Assembly: GCA_017871115.1 (NCBI GenBank)
Contig: JAFCIZ010000005.1
Span: 496,001-560,000, forward strand
Length of the DNA stretch: 64,000 bases
From: Cunninghamella blakesleeana
Taxonomy: Eukaryota > Mucoromycota > Mucoromycetes > Mucorales > Cunninghamellaceae
Direction of reading: 5' to 3'
Shown here: in pieces, positions 28,401-38,811 of the stretch
How the letters are laid out: each line of letters begins with the position of its first letter
How positions within the stretch are numbered: the stretch's first letter is position 1
Translations under genes and position numbers: made by a program
The notes under the pieces: generated by a model
Told to the model about the DNA's origin: nothing
Databases searched by the model: none
What the model saw: only the letters and a program-made list of their open reading frames with translations

Positions 28401-28697
28401 TGTCGTAGTTATCGATCTTTTGAATGGTTTTCGATCGATGGCCTCAAGAAAACGTTCAAAACACGCACATGGTTAGGTACCTTTATCTTTATTATCATCA
28501 CTTTGGTTTTATTTTTATATATTCCAGTTGTAGCTATCAAAGGATTTGGCCAACAAAAAATAACATGGGAATGGGGACTTGATATAGCCTTAGTGTTACT
28601 TTATATTATTTTTGGTGATCTTTACAAACTTTGTAAAAGAAAATACTTAAAACCTTTAGGATACAAAGAACAAAAAGAAAATAAATCTATTGTATAA
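25431..28697 (+). CDS. cation-transporting P-type ATPase, copy 1 (ENA/ACU-like, type II)
   Basis: Two exons (25431-26001, 26227-28697) give 1,013 residues. It has the full P-type II set: N-terminal cation ATPase domain (LTTEQVNQRREIFGLNE), actuator motif LLTGESVPV, phosphorylation site SDKTGTLT, nucleotide-binding KGAAERV, hinge [13 protein letters not shown], and about ten membrane spans. [19 protein letters not shown] resembles fungal ENA Na+/K+/Li+ pumps (type IID). The M4 segment [10 protein letters not shown] differs from the ENA IPSSL motif, so it may belong to the fungal ACU-type K+/Na+ pumps or a related group. The ion is therefore not assignable from sequence alone. Residues about 312-778 are identical to copy 2 (33688-36962); the ends are diverged. 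It has one intron where copy 2 has two. Confidence 0.9.
26589..27988 (+). repeat. 1,400-bp inverted repeat, left copy (inside ATPase 1)
   Basis: Starts at the CAA codon of AAC-CAA-AAG and ends at TTTAGC in the M5 region. Its partner on the other strand is 34391-35790, of exactly equal length. Every residue encoded is the same. Blocks I compared at base level, and an antisense reading of 124 residues, also agree, so silent sites are shared. The bases just outside both ends differ. Confidence 0.93.
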
Positions 28698-29130
28698 TTA
28701 TTTGTATTATTTGTATTTTTCGCGGAATTCTTATTTAAAAAAAAAAAAATTAAATAAATTATATATGCATAACCTGTGATAAAAAAATCATTCTATTTTA
28801 ATGTAATTTAAATATTTAACTGCTATAATTTTGAATGTTTTATTTTAAAATACTATATAGCTATTCTCAAAAAATAATTATGCTAATCTAAAATGCCTTC
28901 AGCCAATTATCTTTTTTATTTACATCCAGATTTTAAAAAAGGTGGTTGCTTTTTTTTTTTACTAACATCCGTCAAAAAAATCAAATTTTAAAAGGCCGCC
29001 AGGTGACGTCCCTGCAATCGAGGGAGGAATTTTTTTTGATTGTTTTTGTTAACGGTCTTTTATTTTTTTTTTCTTCTCTTCCTCTTTTATTTTTTCTTTT
29101 AACCCTTCTCTTTATTACATTATTATCATT
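28698..29130. other. intergenic, COX6B promoter region
   Basis: Holds the 3' end of ATPase 1 and the COX6B promoter. A short GC-richer island (28995-29030, GGCCGCCAGG with TGACGTCC) stands out in otherwise AT-rich DNA. Strong pyrimidine tracts lead to the ATG at 29131. Confidence 0.45.
29004..29010 (+). promoter_or_regulatory. possible ATF/CREB-like half-palindrome TGACGTC
   Basis: TGACGTC lies 120 bp upstream of the COX6B start, in the only GC-rich island of the spacer. bZIP (ATF/CREB) factors bind TGACGTCA-type sites. Assignment is by resemblance only. Confidence 0.25.
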
Positions 29131-29987
29131 ATGGCTGACGCTGGTAAAAATATATTAAAATATATTTTTATTGACATTATTATTTTATTTTAAGGATAGT
29201 CATGTACTAATTTATTTACTTTTAATTTATTATTATTTTGCTATTTCAAATAATATAGCTGATCAAACTTTACAAACTGGTAAAAAATAGCGAAAATAAA
29301 AAAAAAACAACAGCATGTAATATCAGTAAAATTTCATTATATATCAACTAATTTAATCTGTATTGTTATATCTATTATTTAGCTCCCTTTGACGCTCGGT
29401 AATATACTGATATTTTATTATATACTTACCTATATATATTAGTATCACTCTATTGACTGAAAGATTTGTTTTTTATACGCAACAACTAATATATACTTTT
29501 ACTTTTCCTTTCTTATATATATATTACAGTTTCCCTAACACCAACCAAACTAAGCAGTACGTATTATTTTCAATAATAATAATAAAACAAAAAACAAAAA
29601 AGGAAGGGAAGATAATTTAAATATCTATATATAATACTTATTACTGATATAAATATACATTTATTTTGTTTTTATAGCTGCTGGCAAAACTACGTCGATT
29701 ACTACAAGTGTATCGACGCTCGTGGTGAAGACTTTGCTCCTTGCAAACAATTCTGGAGAAACTATCACAGCTTATGCCCTAACTCTTGGGTAAGTTTTTT
29801 TTATAACAATAAAAAAAAAAGAGAGATAAAATATATAAATAAAATATGAGTATATATCGACACTTTATAAGTAACCTAATTAATCATTAAAAAAAACATA
29901 CGATAAATATGATATACATTATAATAGGTTGAAAAATGGGATGCTCAACGTGAAGAAGGTACCAACCCCTCCAACTTTAAAATCTAG
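29131..29987 (+). CDS. COX12: cytochrome c oxidase subunit 6B (Cox12)
   Basis: Six exons (29131-29143, 29259-29279, 29383-29398, 29530-29556, 29678-29789, 29928-29987) join in phase to 82 residues, the normal size. [20 protein letters not shown] and the twin cysteine motif (C-x9-C in [12 protein letters not shown] and C-x10-C in PCKQFWRNYHSLC) identify Cox6B. This subunit is imported into the mitochondrial intermembrane space by the Mia40 disulfide relay and sits on the outer face of complex IV. WVEKWDAQREEG is the conserved C-terminus. The first four exons are only 13, 21, 16 and 27 nt. The gene lies inside the segment flanked by the inverted ATPase repeats. Confidence 0.95.
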
Positions 29988-32422
29988 ATGTTGAAATAAA
30001 GTTTATATAAATTATATATTGCTTTCCTTTTCCCTTTTTTTTTTATGAATTTGATTTCATATATATAAAGTAGAATTATCAAAACGCACATTATCAACTT
30101 CGTTTTTATTATCATTATTATTATTTATTTTTGAAATTGACACCTATATTATAAAAAAAAGCCAAATGGATATTCCTTTTTGTTTGTTATGTTAAATCTA
30201 TTATTTTTTATGTTTTAGTATTGTTTGTTTTAATAAATGAAATCATAATGGATTTTGGAAATCATATTTATCATTCTGTATGTGTTGATATATTTTACAA
30301 TATACATTTTTTTAGTCATTGCAAAAAGAAAAAAATAAGTCATGTTGTTTGCTTTAGTTGGTTGAGTATACTTTATATAAGAGAACATAAAGACTATAAA
30401 TTCATAATAATTAGATATGTAAATTTTTATTTTTATTATTTTTTATTTAATTCGACCTTCATTGAACCTAGAAGAATTGATCAAAGCGCTGGATTGTGTC
30501 CAACTTTTATATTTTTTTTAAAAAAAAGCATGGAGAGTTTGTATTTTTAACGACAAAAAAGGAAACTTTAATGAAACAAACAAATATATATTTTAATAAA
30601 CTAAATTATCAGCTTTACTGTATAAATAAAAATAAATGCAGTATAAATAGTTGATTTGATTTCTATTTTTTTTTTACGAACTAACCAAACGTATCCCAAT
30701 ATCAAACTTTGGAACACGAGTTATCATGCCCTAAACTTATTTATATAATTCTATTCATCGTTTAGGATAGAACAAGGATAGCAAGTATCCACAACTAATA
30801 CTTATAAATAGTTCCTGTCGCGTCAAATCCAATAAAGCATTGTACACCACCCTAGCCATGCAATAAGTTCAATTTTATATCAAGGTTATTACCATTGAGG
30901 AATAAAGAAAGCATAACCAAAACAGTGGGTAGATTCATAATGTAGGTAATAGGAACATTAGTAGATAAATATAGTTATATAACCAGTTATCAATTTTTAT
31001 CATTTTAAACTTTTATATAAATAAAAATATCAAATCTATTATACTATAAAACATATATTTATATACTCCATTAAAATTATGAAAATAAAAAATAAAAGGA
31101 TATTCACCAAGAATGATAAATAGCTTCCACTAGGAATGAGTTATAAGAAGCGTCTTAGAGGGACCATCATAAGGGCAGCACTATAACGCAAATGAGCTAT
31201 AACCTGATTTTTTTTCAAAAAATGCTCAACATTCTAAAATTAAAACTTGATCTATTAAAAAACTGTTAGCCAATAATAATCATTTACACTGTTTGATTTA
31301 CTTTAATAGTATAAAAAACTTTGAGAAAAAAATCATTTTGCATACTTTTTATGTTTTAATTTGTAACACATATGTATTTTTCATAGATTTTACATAAAAC
31401 TCATTCTCCAAGAGAAATAAATATTTCTCTTTTATCAAGTTTTATGTAGTTTATTAAAATACATAATTAAACATGTCTCTATACTAGGTCTTTTAATACT
31501 TAGAGTTTCACTTTCTATTACAGTCAACTACTGTATATAGTAATATTCTAGGTTTAAAATCAGTTAAACTAATATCATGTCTCTATTTTTGTTCAATTTT
31601 TTGGCTGCCTAGTTAAAAATTGCTCTGGCCGACCAACTTTGAACTCTAGTAACTTTTTTTTAGAATAAAAAATGAAAAATTAATTCATAAATATTGCTTT
31701 TAATTATCATATCTATCATATTTGTGGATTATATTTTTATTAAAATAATATTAAGAAAGTTACTATCCTTCAAAAATGTTAAAAATCTGATCATAAGTTA
31801 TTTGCACTATGTCAATTAATAAAGGTAGTTAGTATGAGCCATAAAGTCTGGAATCAGTAATTATAAAACGCAATCAAGAAGGGCTATAATAGATCAGCAC
31901 TAATAATGACAAATAATAATAATTAAATCAATACATAAATTCATTTTGCTAATTCAAACATAAATAGGATTATAAATTAGTTTCTAAATACAACAAAAAT
32001 ATGTATAACAAAAATATTTAGCATAAAAAAAGAAGCACTATATGAAATAATACAATAGAATCTAAATCAAGAAGCAAATCTATCTTATTAATTTAAAAAA
32101 ATATATACGTATTTGAAAGAATAAAATAGCAATTATAATAAAAAGACAAAACTTCAATATAAAAAATATAATCAACTTAATAAAAAGTGGAATAAGAAAT
32201 AAAGGAAAGTAAAACAAAAACAAAGCATTTCACAATTTTTTTGATCTGCCTAATTTTTTTTTTTACCACTTTAATTTATTCTCTCTATCTTATAACAATG
32301 GATTATTGTATTTTAAGTACTAATTAAAAATTATTCTTATTTTATTATATAAATAATTTAAACTATAAATTAAATGAAATTTTAAACTTGATAAAAAATA
32401 AAATAAGTAAAAAAGTATGACT
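29988..32422. other. gene-poor region with decayed repeat-like DNA
   Basis: About 2.4 kb between COX6B and the small secreted protein. The open frame at 30221-30550 has no recognisable content and is not called. A fold-back structure is present around 31285-31555. Other stretches (30690-30860, 31580-31660, 31800-31900) have a base composition less extreme than the surroundings and could be transposon remnants, but no transposase is readable. Confidence 0.45.
31285..31555. mobile_element. candidate degenerate fold-back (MITE-like) element
   Basis: An imperfect inverted repeat is centred near 31418. Inner arms are TACATAAAACT with AGTTTTATGTA, and AAGAGAAATA with TATTTCTCTT. Further out, TATGTATTTT pairs with AAAATACATA. 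The outermost arms are weak: TACACTGTTTGATTTAC at the left against the reverse complement of the ACAGTCAACTACTGTA region at the right. No transposase is present and the ends are uncertain. Confidence 0.4.
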
Positions 32423-32857
32423 TTATCCTTCTAAATAGTTAATAATGAAACGTTGATTTACGTTATTATCATATGGAAGAGATTTAATAATATTTCCCTC
32501 ACCGGGAGTAGAGGTAGCAGTCCATGAGCCACCAACATCTACCATATCAATATGAAACTGATTTTCATTAATAGGAGATAACAAAAAAGATTCAGGAAAG
32601 TCACTAATTAAAACTATTCCTTCGTTAAAGTCTACAGAAGCATAGTTCCCAGGAATATTAGATTCGATTTCATACATATTTGAACCAACAGGGTTAATAT
32701 TCCATATATAAGGTCTGGATCCAAACGTAATAGGACTTCCAATACTTCTAGCAGTTAAATAAGAATTTGGAATATTAGCAGGTAATATATAAGCAGGTCT
32801 AGCAAATACTAGAGTAGGTAAAATGAATGCAAGTAAATTTAAGGATTTCAAAAGCAT
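32423..32857 (-). CDS. small secreted protein, possible beta-trefoil fold
   Basis: A single exon of 144 residues. A clear signal peptide (MLLKSLNLLAFILPTLVFA, cleavage probably after ARP or AFA-like positions) is followed by about 120 residues without cysteine. The pattern IWNINPVGSNMYEIES, then SFLLSPINENQFHIDMVD and NQRFIINYL, with repeating Trp/Tyr/Phe-x-Ile turns, resembles fungal beta-trefoil protease-inhibitor or lectin-like secreted proteins. I cannot name a family with confidence. It is one of few intronless genes here and stands between gene-poor DNA and the ATPase copy 2 terminus. Role unknown; extracellular location inferred from the signal. Confidence 0.6.
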   Translation of the reverse strand: MLLKSLNLLAFILPTLVFARPAYILPANIPNSYLTARSIGSPITFGSRPYIWNINPVGSNMYEIESNIPGNYASVDFNEGIVLISDFPESFLLSPINENQFHIDMVDVGGSWTATSTPGEGNIIKSLPYDNNVNQRFIINYLEG

Positions 32858-33687
32858 TGTTTTTTTTTATAATTTTTCTTAATAAAATTTTCAAGAATAA
32901 AAGTGAAAGAAAAAATGAAAATATAAAAGGAGTTGAATTTTTATTTTTATCTTGTTTTTGAATGTATTATGCAATATCTTTGTTGTATTTTCTTTCCACA
33001 TTAGTTGGTCGGCAAATATTTGTTTGTTTATTTTTTGCCATTGGCGTTTATGCTTTTTTGTTGTGATCATATTCTGTATTCTATAAAAATGAACAGACCA
33101 TTCCAACATAATAATTATAATAATCATTTTAAAAAAAAACGAAAAAGGAAAAAAAAACGCCAAACGAGCTGTACTATGCATATTCACTTTTTCAAATTCT
33201 TTTCAAAAATAAAATATAATTTATATATACATTGGTTAGAATGTGTATAAATTTGAAATATAGGATAAAAAATGTATTTTATAAAAAAAAAAAAAAGATT
33301 AAAAAATTTGAGTTTTCACCAAGAAATAAAATTATTAATATAAATAAGATTTCACTATGCTGTTCAAAGTACATGATTATTATAAAGTTAATATTGAAAT
33401 ATATATCAAAAGAATAACTTTATGTTTCAATCCAAGAGATCTACCATAAAAAATTAGAAAAAAGAAGATAAAAAATTGAATAAAAATTAGTTTATTAAGA
33501 TGGTAATGAATGGAAAAATTAAATAAATATGCATTTTTTTTTTTTTTTTGAAATAATAACAGTAGTAGTAATAATAATAAATGAAATGATATAATATAAA
33601 GTATGCATACAATAAAAAAAACAATTTTTTTAAACATAAAATATAAAATAAAAATCTAAGCTAAAAATAAAAAAAAAAAAAAGAAAT
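32858..33687. other. intergenic
   Basis: The promoter side of the small secreted protein and the 3' side of ATPase 2. Only Lys/Phe/Ile-rich chance frames are seen (32891-33187, 33005-33250, 33232-33417, 33380-33637), together with poly-A/T tracts. No supported gene. Confidence 0.45.
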
Positions 33688-36600
33688 CTATACAACAAAT
33701 TCGTCAGTGGGTTGTCTAATCAAAGGTTTCATAAATCTACGTTTCGTCCATTTATAAAATTCACCAAAAGCAATATAGAGTAAGACTAAAGCAATATCGA
33801 GCCCCCATTCCCATGAGATGGCACCATGGTGGAAACCTTCGAGAGCAACAATAGGTATATACATAAAAATACATAAAAAGACTACATCTGCAATTAAAGT
33901 AATAAAAAGAATCTTTGAAGAAACCGTCTTTTTGATCCCTTCCCAATTCCATTCAGTATTACGATAACTACGACAATGAACCATTACAATTAAACAAGTT
34001 AAACTTGCTACCACTAATAGGGAGCCACGCGCACGGAAGAAGGTATAACAAGCACCAGTATATCTTGAATCAGTAGTATCACAGGCAATACCTTCTACAC
34101 CATTACCTAGGACATATAAAGGAACAAAAAACGAAATGACACATACTACTGCCATAGAAACACCGTAAGCAAATGTATCCATGATGATTTCTTTATTAAA
34201 AATACTTTCAGTAGGTGGTCTTGGTGGTTCCAACATTACAGTTTTAGAAGCAGGTTGAACACTAAGAGCGCCAGCAGGTGGGGTAATCACAATATAAAGG
34301 AATAAGATTTGAATTGTTGATAAAGGAGCAGCTGTTTTATTAGATGGATCACGAATGGATAAACAGACAAGAACTAATAAAGCAATACCGGCTAAACAAA
34401 CCCAATAATAAAGTAAAAAGCGTTGCATATTTTGATAAATTCTTCTTCCTTCAGCAATGGCTCGAATAATCGTAGCAAAGTTATCGTCTGTTAAAATAAT
34501 ATCTGATGCTTGCTTGGCAACATCACTTCCATTTTTACCCATAGCAATCCCAACATCGGCAATCTTTAATGAAGGAGAATCGTTGACACCATCCCCTGTC
34601 ATTGCTGATATATTTTTACGTCTTTTAGAAGCTTCAATCATTTTAACTTTGGTTTCAGGTGAACATCTTGCTACTACTAAAGGTAATCTTTCCAATCGAT
34701 CGATCTCTTCATCTGTCATGGCATCAAATTGTGTTCCAGTCATTACCAATTTACGAATAGTTTCCTTGGACATGGTAGTTTCATTTAATATATTGATTTC
34801 TTTTGCAATTGCAGTGGCTGTAATTTCATGATCACCAGTTAACATGTGGACTGAAATACCTGCACGATGAGCTTCTTCTACAGCAGCACGAGATTCAGCT
34901 CTTGGAGGATCATAAATACCAGTAAGACCAATAAAGATCAAATTGTTTTCCATCTCATCTCGTTTCATTAATTTAGCCTTTTCCATGTCCATATCAATTC
35001 TTTTATAAGCTAAAGCCATTACACGTAAGCCTTTTGCTGCTAATACATCTACATTCTTCAATATTTCTTGACGAACAGCATCAGATTCCAAATTCGAACA
35101 TAACGTAATTACACGTTCAGCAGCTCCTTTTGTAAACAAGACAAGCTTTTTATCATCATTACTGTTATTATTGAGACATAAAGTGGACATACGTTTAATA
35201 GTAGAATCAAATTGATATTCGGCAATAATTTCCCATCCATTCTTTAATAAATCAGGTTTTCCCATACCAAATTTGTGAGCAAATACTTGAAGAGATACTT
35301 CAGTAGGAGCACCACTGGCTATCCAATCATCTGATTCTGTTTCATCATTATCCATGGTTTTACTTTTTGTTTTTTCAATAGTATTATCACCAGCAGTATC
35401 GTTTTCTCTTGTAACAAGAGTTGAACTACTTTCATTTTTTTCACTAGGTGTACGTTGGTGAATACTTGACATATTACAAAGAGCTGCACAATGAACCAAA
35501 TCGCTGATATCTTGAGGGAGAGTATTATTATTAGCGGAGGATGATGACTTATCTAATTTTGTACCGTGTAAATGAATATCTTCAGTTTTATCTGTTAAAC
35601 CATCAGTATGATATACATCGCCTTTAGGAGCCAATCCATTAGGTTCTACATAATAAAAGCCATTTTGTAATGTCCAGAAACGAACCACCACCATTTTAGC
35701 CATTGTTAAAGTACCAGTTTTGTCAGAAAAGATATTTGTCACAGAACCAAGAGTTTCAAGACATTTTAATTTACGTACCACAGCCTTTTGCACTGTCATT
35801 TCTTTCCCACCCAAAACTAGAGTAATTGTCATTACTGTTGTTAAACCAGCAGGCAAAACGGAAAGAGCAGCAGTCATAGCGTACATTCCGGTATCAAAAT
35901 TAGGTTGGAATTTCACAGAGGCCAATACAATAATCACACATAAAACAGAGGCCATCATCAACACCACATACATTTTGTTTAAACTTTTTTGCAATCTTGT
36001 CATATCACCTTCACCGGCTTCATCGATTTTTAAAGCTACTTTACCAATTTCAGTATTCATGGATGTTGCAGTTACAATCCCACGACCACGACCTTTTGAA
36101 ACTACAGTTGAACTATAGCCCATATTGATACGATCACCTAATGGTTCATCTATTTTTTTAAAAAAAAAAAAAAAAAAAATTAAATAAAATAAATAATTAA
36201 ATATAAAAAATCAGTATGTAATTGACTTCATTTCATTGTTATTAATATTAATCACATTTACCTTCTTTTTCTAATACAACTAATTGTTTTGCTACAGGTA
36301 CAGATTCACCAGTTAATAAAGCTTCGTCCACTTCCAAATTAGATATAAAAAACAATCTGGCATCAGCAGGTATAGAATCACCTTCTTTCATCAACAAAAC
36401 ATCACCTGGTACAATACTAATTTTTAAAAATAAAAAAGTGAATAAAGTTAAAGACCAGCTACCATTATTTTTTTTTATTTTAATTTTTTTTTTATGTATG
36501 CTATTAAAATAAATACATATTTATAGAAACTTACTTGCGAGTTGGAATTGTCTGTTCTTTACCATCACGAATCACTTCAGCAGCAGGGGCAGATAAATTT

Positions 36601-36962
36601 TTTAAAGCAGCCAAGGTTTGTTCAGCAGCATATTCTTGAGAGAAAGATAAAAATAAATTGAAAATTGCCAATATGACCAAAAGAGAACCAGTAACATAAT
36701 CAGTTAATACATAAGCAGCTACACCCAATCCAAGAAAAATCCAATTCATTAAATCTAACAATTGTCTTAATAACACTTTGATCCATTGTGGTCCAGAATT
36801 TGATGAAAGTTCGTTGTATCCATAAGTTGTTATTCTATGATCAGCTTCTTGTGTTGTTAAACCATTGGTTAATGATGTTGACAATGCTTTTTCTGTATCT
36901 TCAATGGTTCTTGTATGCCAGATCTCCTGTTGTTGTGGATTTGATTTTTTTGGTACTGTCAT
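33688..36962 (-). CDS. cation-transporting P-type ATPase, copy 2 (ENA/ACU-like, type II)
   Basis: Three exons (36962-36535, 36416-36262, 36149-33688) give 1,014 residues. It has the same domain plan as copy 1: [17 protein letters not shown], actuator [37 protein letters not shown] and M4 [10 protein letters not shown]. The N-terminal about 310 and C-terminal about 235 residues differ from copy 1 at many positions, including the last membrane helices and the luminal loop ([18 protein letters not shown] against GYGVQGVNCDSNYQVG). The central about 467 residues are identical. It points towards copy 1 (convergent), 5 kb away. Its extra intron at 36417-36534 interrupts the segment where copy 1 is continuous. 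Three GCGCCGT repeats lie upstream. Confidence 0.9.
34391..35790 (-). repeat. 1,400-bp inverted repeat, right copy (inside ATPase 2)
   Basis: Reverse complement of 26589-27988 with the same length. Identity stops abruptly: GGTATTGCT follows TTTAGCC here, against TTTAGCTGGTAGTGCT in copy 1. At the other end ATGACAGTG stands where copy 1 has ATGGCTAAC. Confidence 0.93.
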
Positions 36963-37860
36963 TTTTATTTATTTATTTTTATGCAGAAGTTTAATAAAAA
37001 AATAAAAATAAACAAGAAGCCTATTTCTTAATCTGATCCAAAATCAAAATCAAAATCAAGGACCAAAAATAAAAAAATATTAAAAATAAAAAAGTAGAAA
37101 AAAGAAGTGAATCAATGTATAAAAAAAATTTTTTATAGATATATTTTAGCGGTACCTGCGCCGTATTAATAATTATGGATATGCCAGCGCCGTTGGAGGT
37201 TGTCGATTTTGAAGTCAAATTCATTTCCCGGTTAGTGCGCCGTTAAATCGGATCAACTTTTTCATTAGAATCTTCTCACTTTATAAAATGATGATAAAAA
37301 ACTACTATATATGTTTGACAGCGGGTTGATCAGCCGGATTGCTAAAATATAGATTACCAGGGATATACTTTTAGTTCGTCAATCCATTACAAGGAAATTA
37401 CTTCATTTATTTTACCATCTAGTTTTGTTTTATTTTATATTTTTTCACTTAATATATCATATGGTAGGACTTGTCTTGTTTTGGTGATTGATTGTTTCAC
37501 AAACTTGTTTTCCAATAAACATTTATCCATTTCCAATCATTCCATTTTTCCACAAAAAAATATAAAAAATTATATTGGTTATGTATTTCTAAGAGTAAAA
37601 ATCCAGTTTGACTGAATAATTTATTCATTAAAAATATAAATAATAATAATAGTAATAGTAATAGTAATAGTAATAGTATTAATAATGATAATAATAATAA
37701 AGAATAGTATAAAAAAAATTTTTTTTCTTTGTTAATAGGTGTTATATACATATACATATATATATATATATAATATTATCAAAGGATTTGTAATGTATAA
37801 AATAATATTAAACACTTCCAAATAATCACCAACATCCTTTTTTTAACTTTCTATATATAT
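36963..37860. other. intergenic, ATPase 2 promoter region
   Basis: Upstream of ATPase 2 and downstream of the TVP15-like gene. It contains three copies of GCGCCGT (37158-37243), which are rare in this AT-rich sequence, and a TAA/TAG microsatellite at 37635-37700. No gene seen. Confidence 0.5.
37158..37243. promoter_or_regulatory. three GCGCCGT direct repeats upstream of ATPase 2
   Basis: Copies at 37158-37164, 37187-37193 and 37237-37243, all in the same orientation, 196-281 bp upstream of the ATPase 2 start. They make a small GC-rich island. A role as regulator-binding sites is inference. Confidence 0.4.
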
Positions 37861-38811
37861 TCACACTTGACCTGGTCCTCCAGAATACCCTGTACCAACC
37901 GTAGATTGTCCATAAGTGGGTGCTCCAGTACTTGTATTATTACGTTCAGATGCCCAATTTTGTGCTCGAGTTCCTAAACCAGCACCATTTTGAATTGAAT
38001 CGTCCATAGCCTCCCGTTGCATATTTCCAGGTAACTCAATAAATGGAACAAACTGTAATACTACAAATGCTATACCAGCTAAAACAATCTATTTAAGGTG
38101 AGAGAGAAAAAAGAAATTATGCAAAATCAACTAAAAAAATTTCATAGAAAAAAAAATCTTTTTTGATATAAATTAAAACGGCGACGCTTCAAAAATAAAC
38201 TTACAATGACACCACTGGCAATACCAAGGGTATTAGCATTTAATAAGATACAACCAATACTGTATATTTAATATAATAATAATGACGTTTGTTATGGTTA
38301 ATAATGAGGTATCACTATATAAAATAAAAAATAGTTTTATCTTTTTTGTATTTAAATAAAAACCTACAAGATATAGACTATTAAACATATTTATATATAT
38401 AAAAGAAGAAAAAAATTGAGATTTGAATTGGTTAAATATATAATAATGGAATTAATATTAAAATAAAAAGATATACTTACAAATACCACGTCCGATAAAG
38501 GAGAACATAAACGAAACATGTTTACTAATAACAGAAGGTAAACGGAATTCAAATAAAAAGACCATAACACCAAACAAGATACAATATATACCACGAATAA
38601 ATTGTGGAAAGCCTATAATAAAACAAGAAGTAAAATAGAACAGAATATAGAGTTAATATGTTTATTATTTATATCTATGGTTCACATGTATATATATAAT
38701 TAAGTTATATTTACCACCAAGAAGTATAGTCGCTACACCACCAATTATCATAAAACATCCAACAATAATATTAATGACACGAAAGATGATACTTTTATCT
38801 AATTCCACCAT
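37861..38811 (-). CDS. TVP15: TVP15/COPI-associated Golgi membrane protein
   Basis: Five exons (38811-38715, 38612-38481, 38377-38368, 38259-38205, 38088-37861) give 173 residues. Four hydrophobic helices are visible: IINIIVGCFMIIGGVATILL-like (residues 10-32), GIYCILFGVMVFLFEF, the IFIGCILLNANTLGIASGVI region, and VLAGIAFVVLQFVPFIEL. A soluble Gly/Thr-rich tail ends GYSGGPGQV. The arrangement VxNIxVGxxMIxGG, then FxRGIYxIxFGxxxFLxE and FIGRG(I)FYIFIG, matches the COPI-associated/TVP15 family of Golgi-vesicle proteins. The frame between exons 2 and 4 is restored only by a 10-nt exon at 38368-38377, which supplies the expected FYIF. Family likely; function in Golgi traffic is from the family. 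Confidence 0.72.

Noticed and set aside
30221..30550. 109-codon frame downstream of COX6B
   Set aside because: Phe/Tyr/Ile-rich chance translation in the COX6B 3' region; no domain or signal.
31490..31660. Tc1/pogo-type transposon end suggested by ACAGTCAACTACTGTA
   Set aside because: No transposase or second clear terminus could be read, so only the fold-back element is listed as a candidate.
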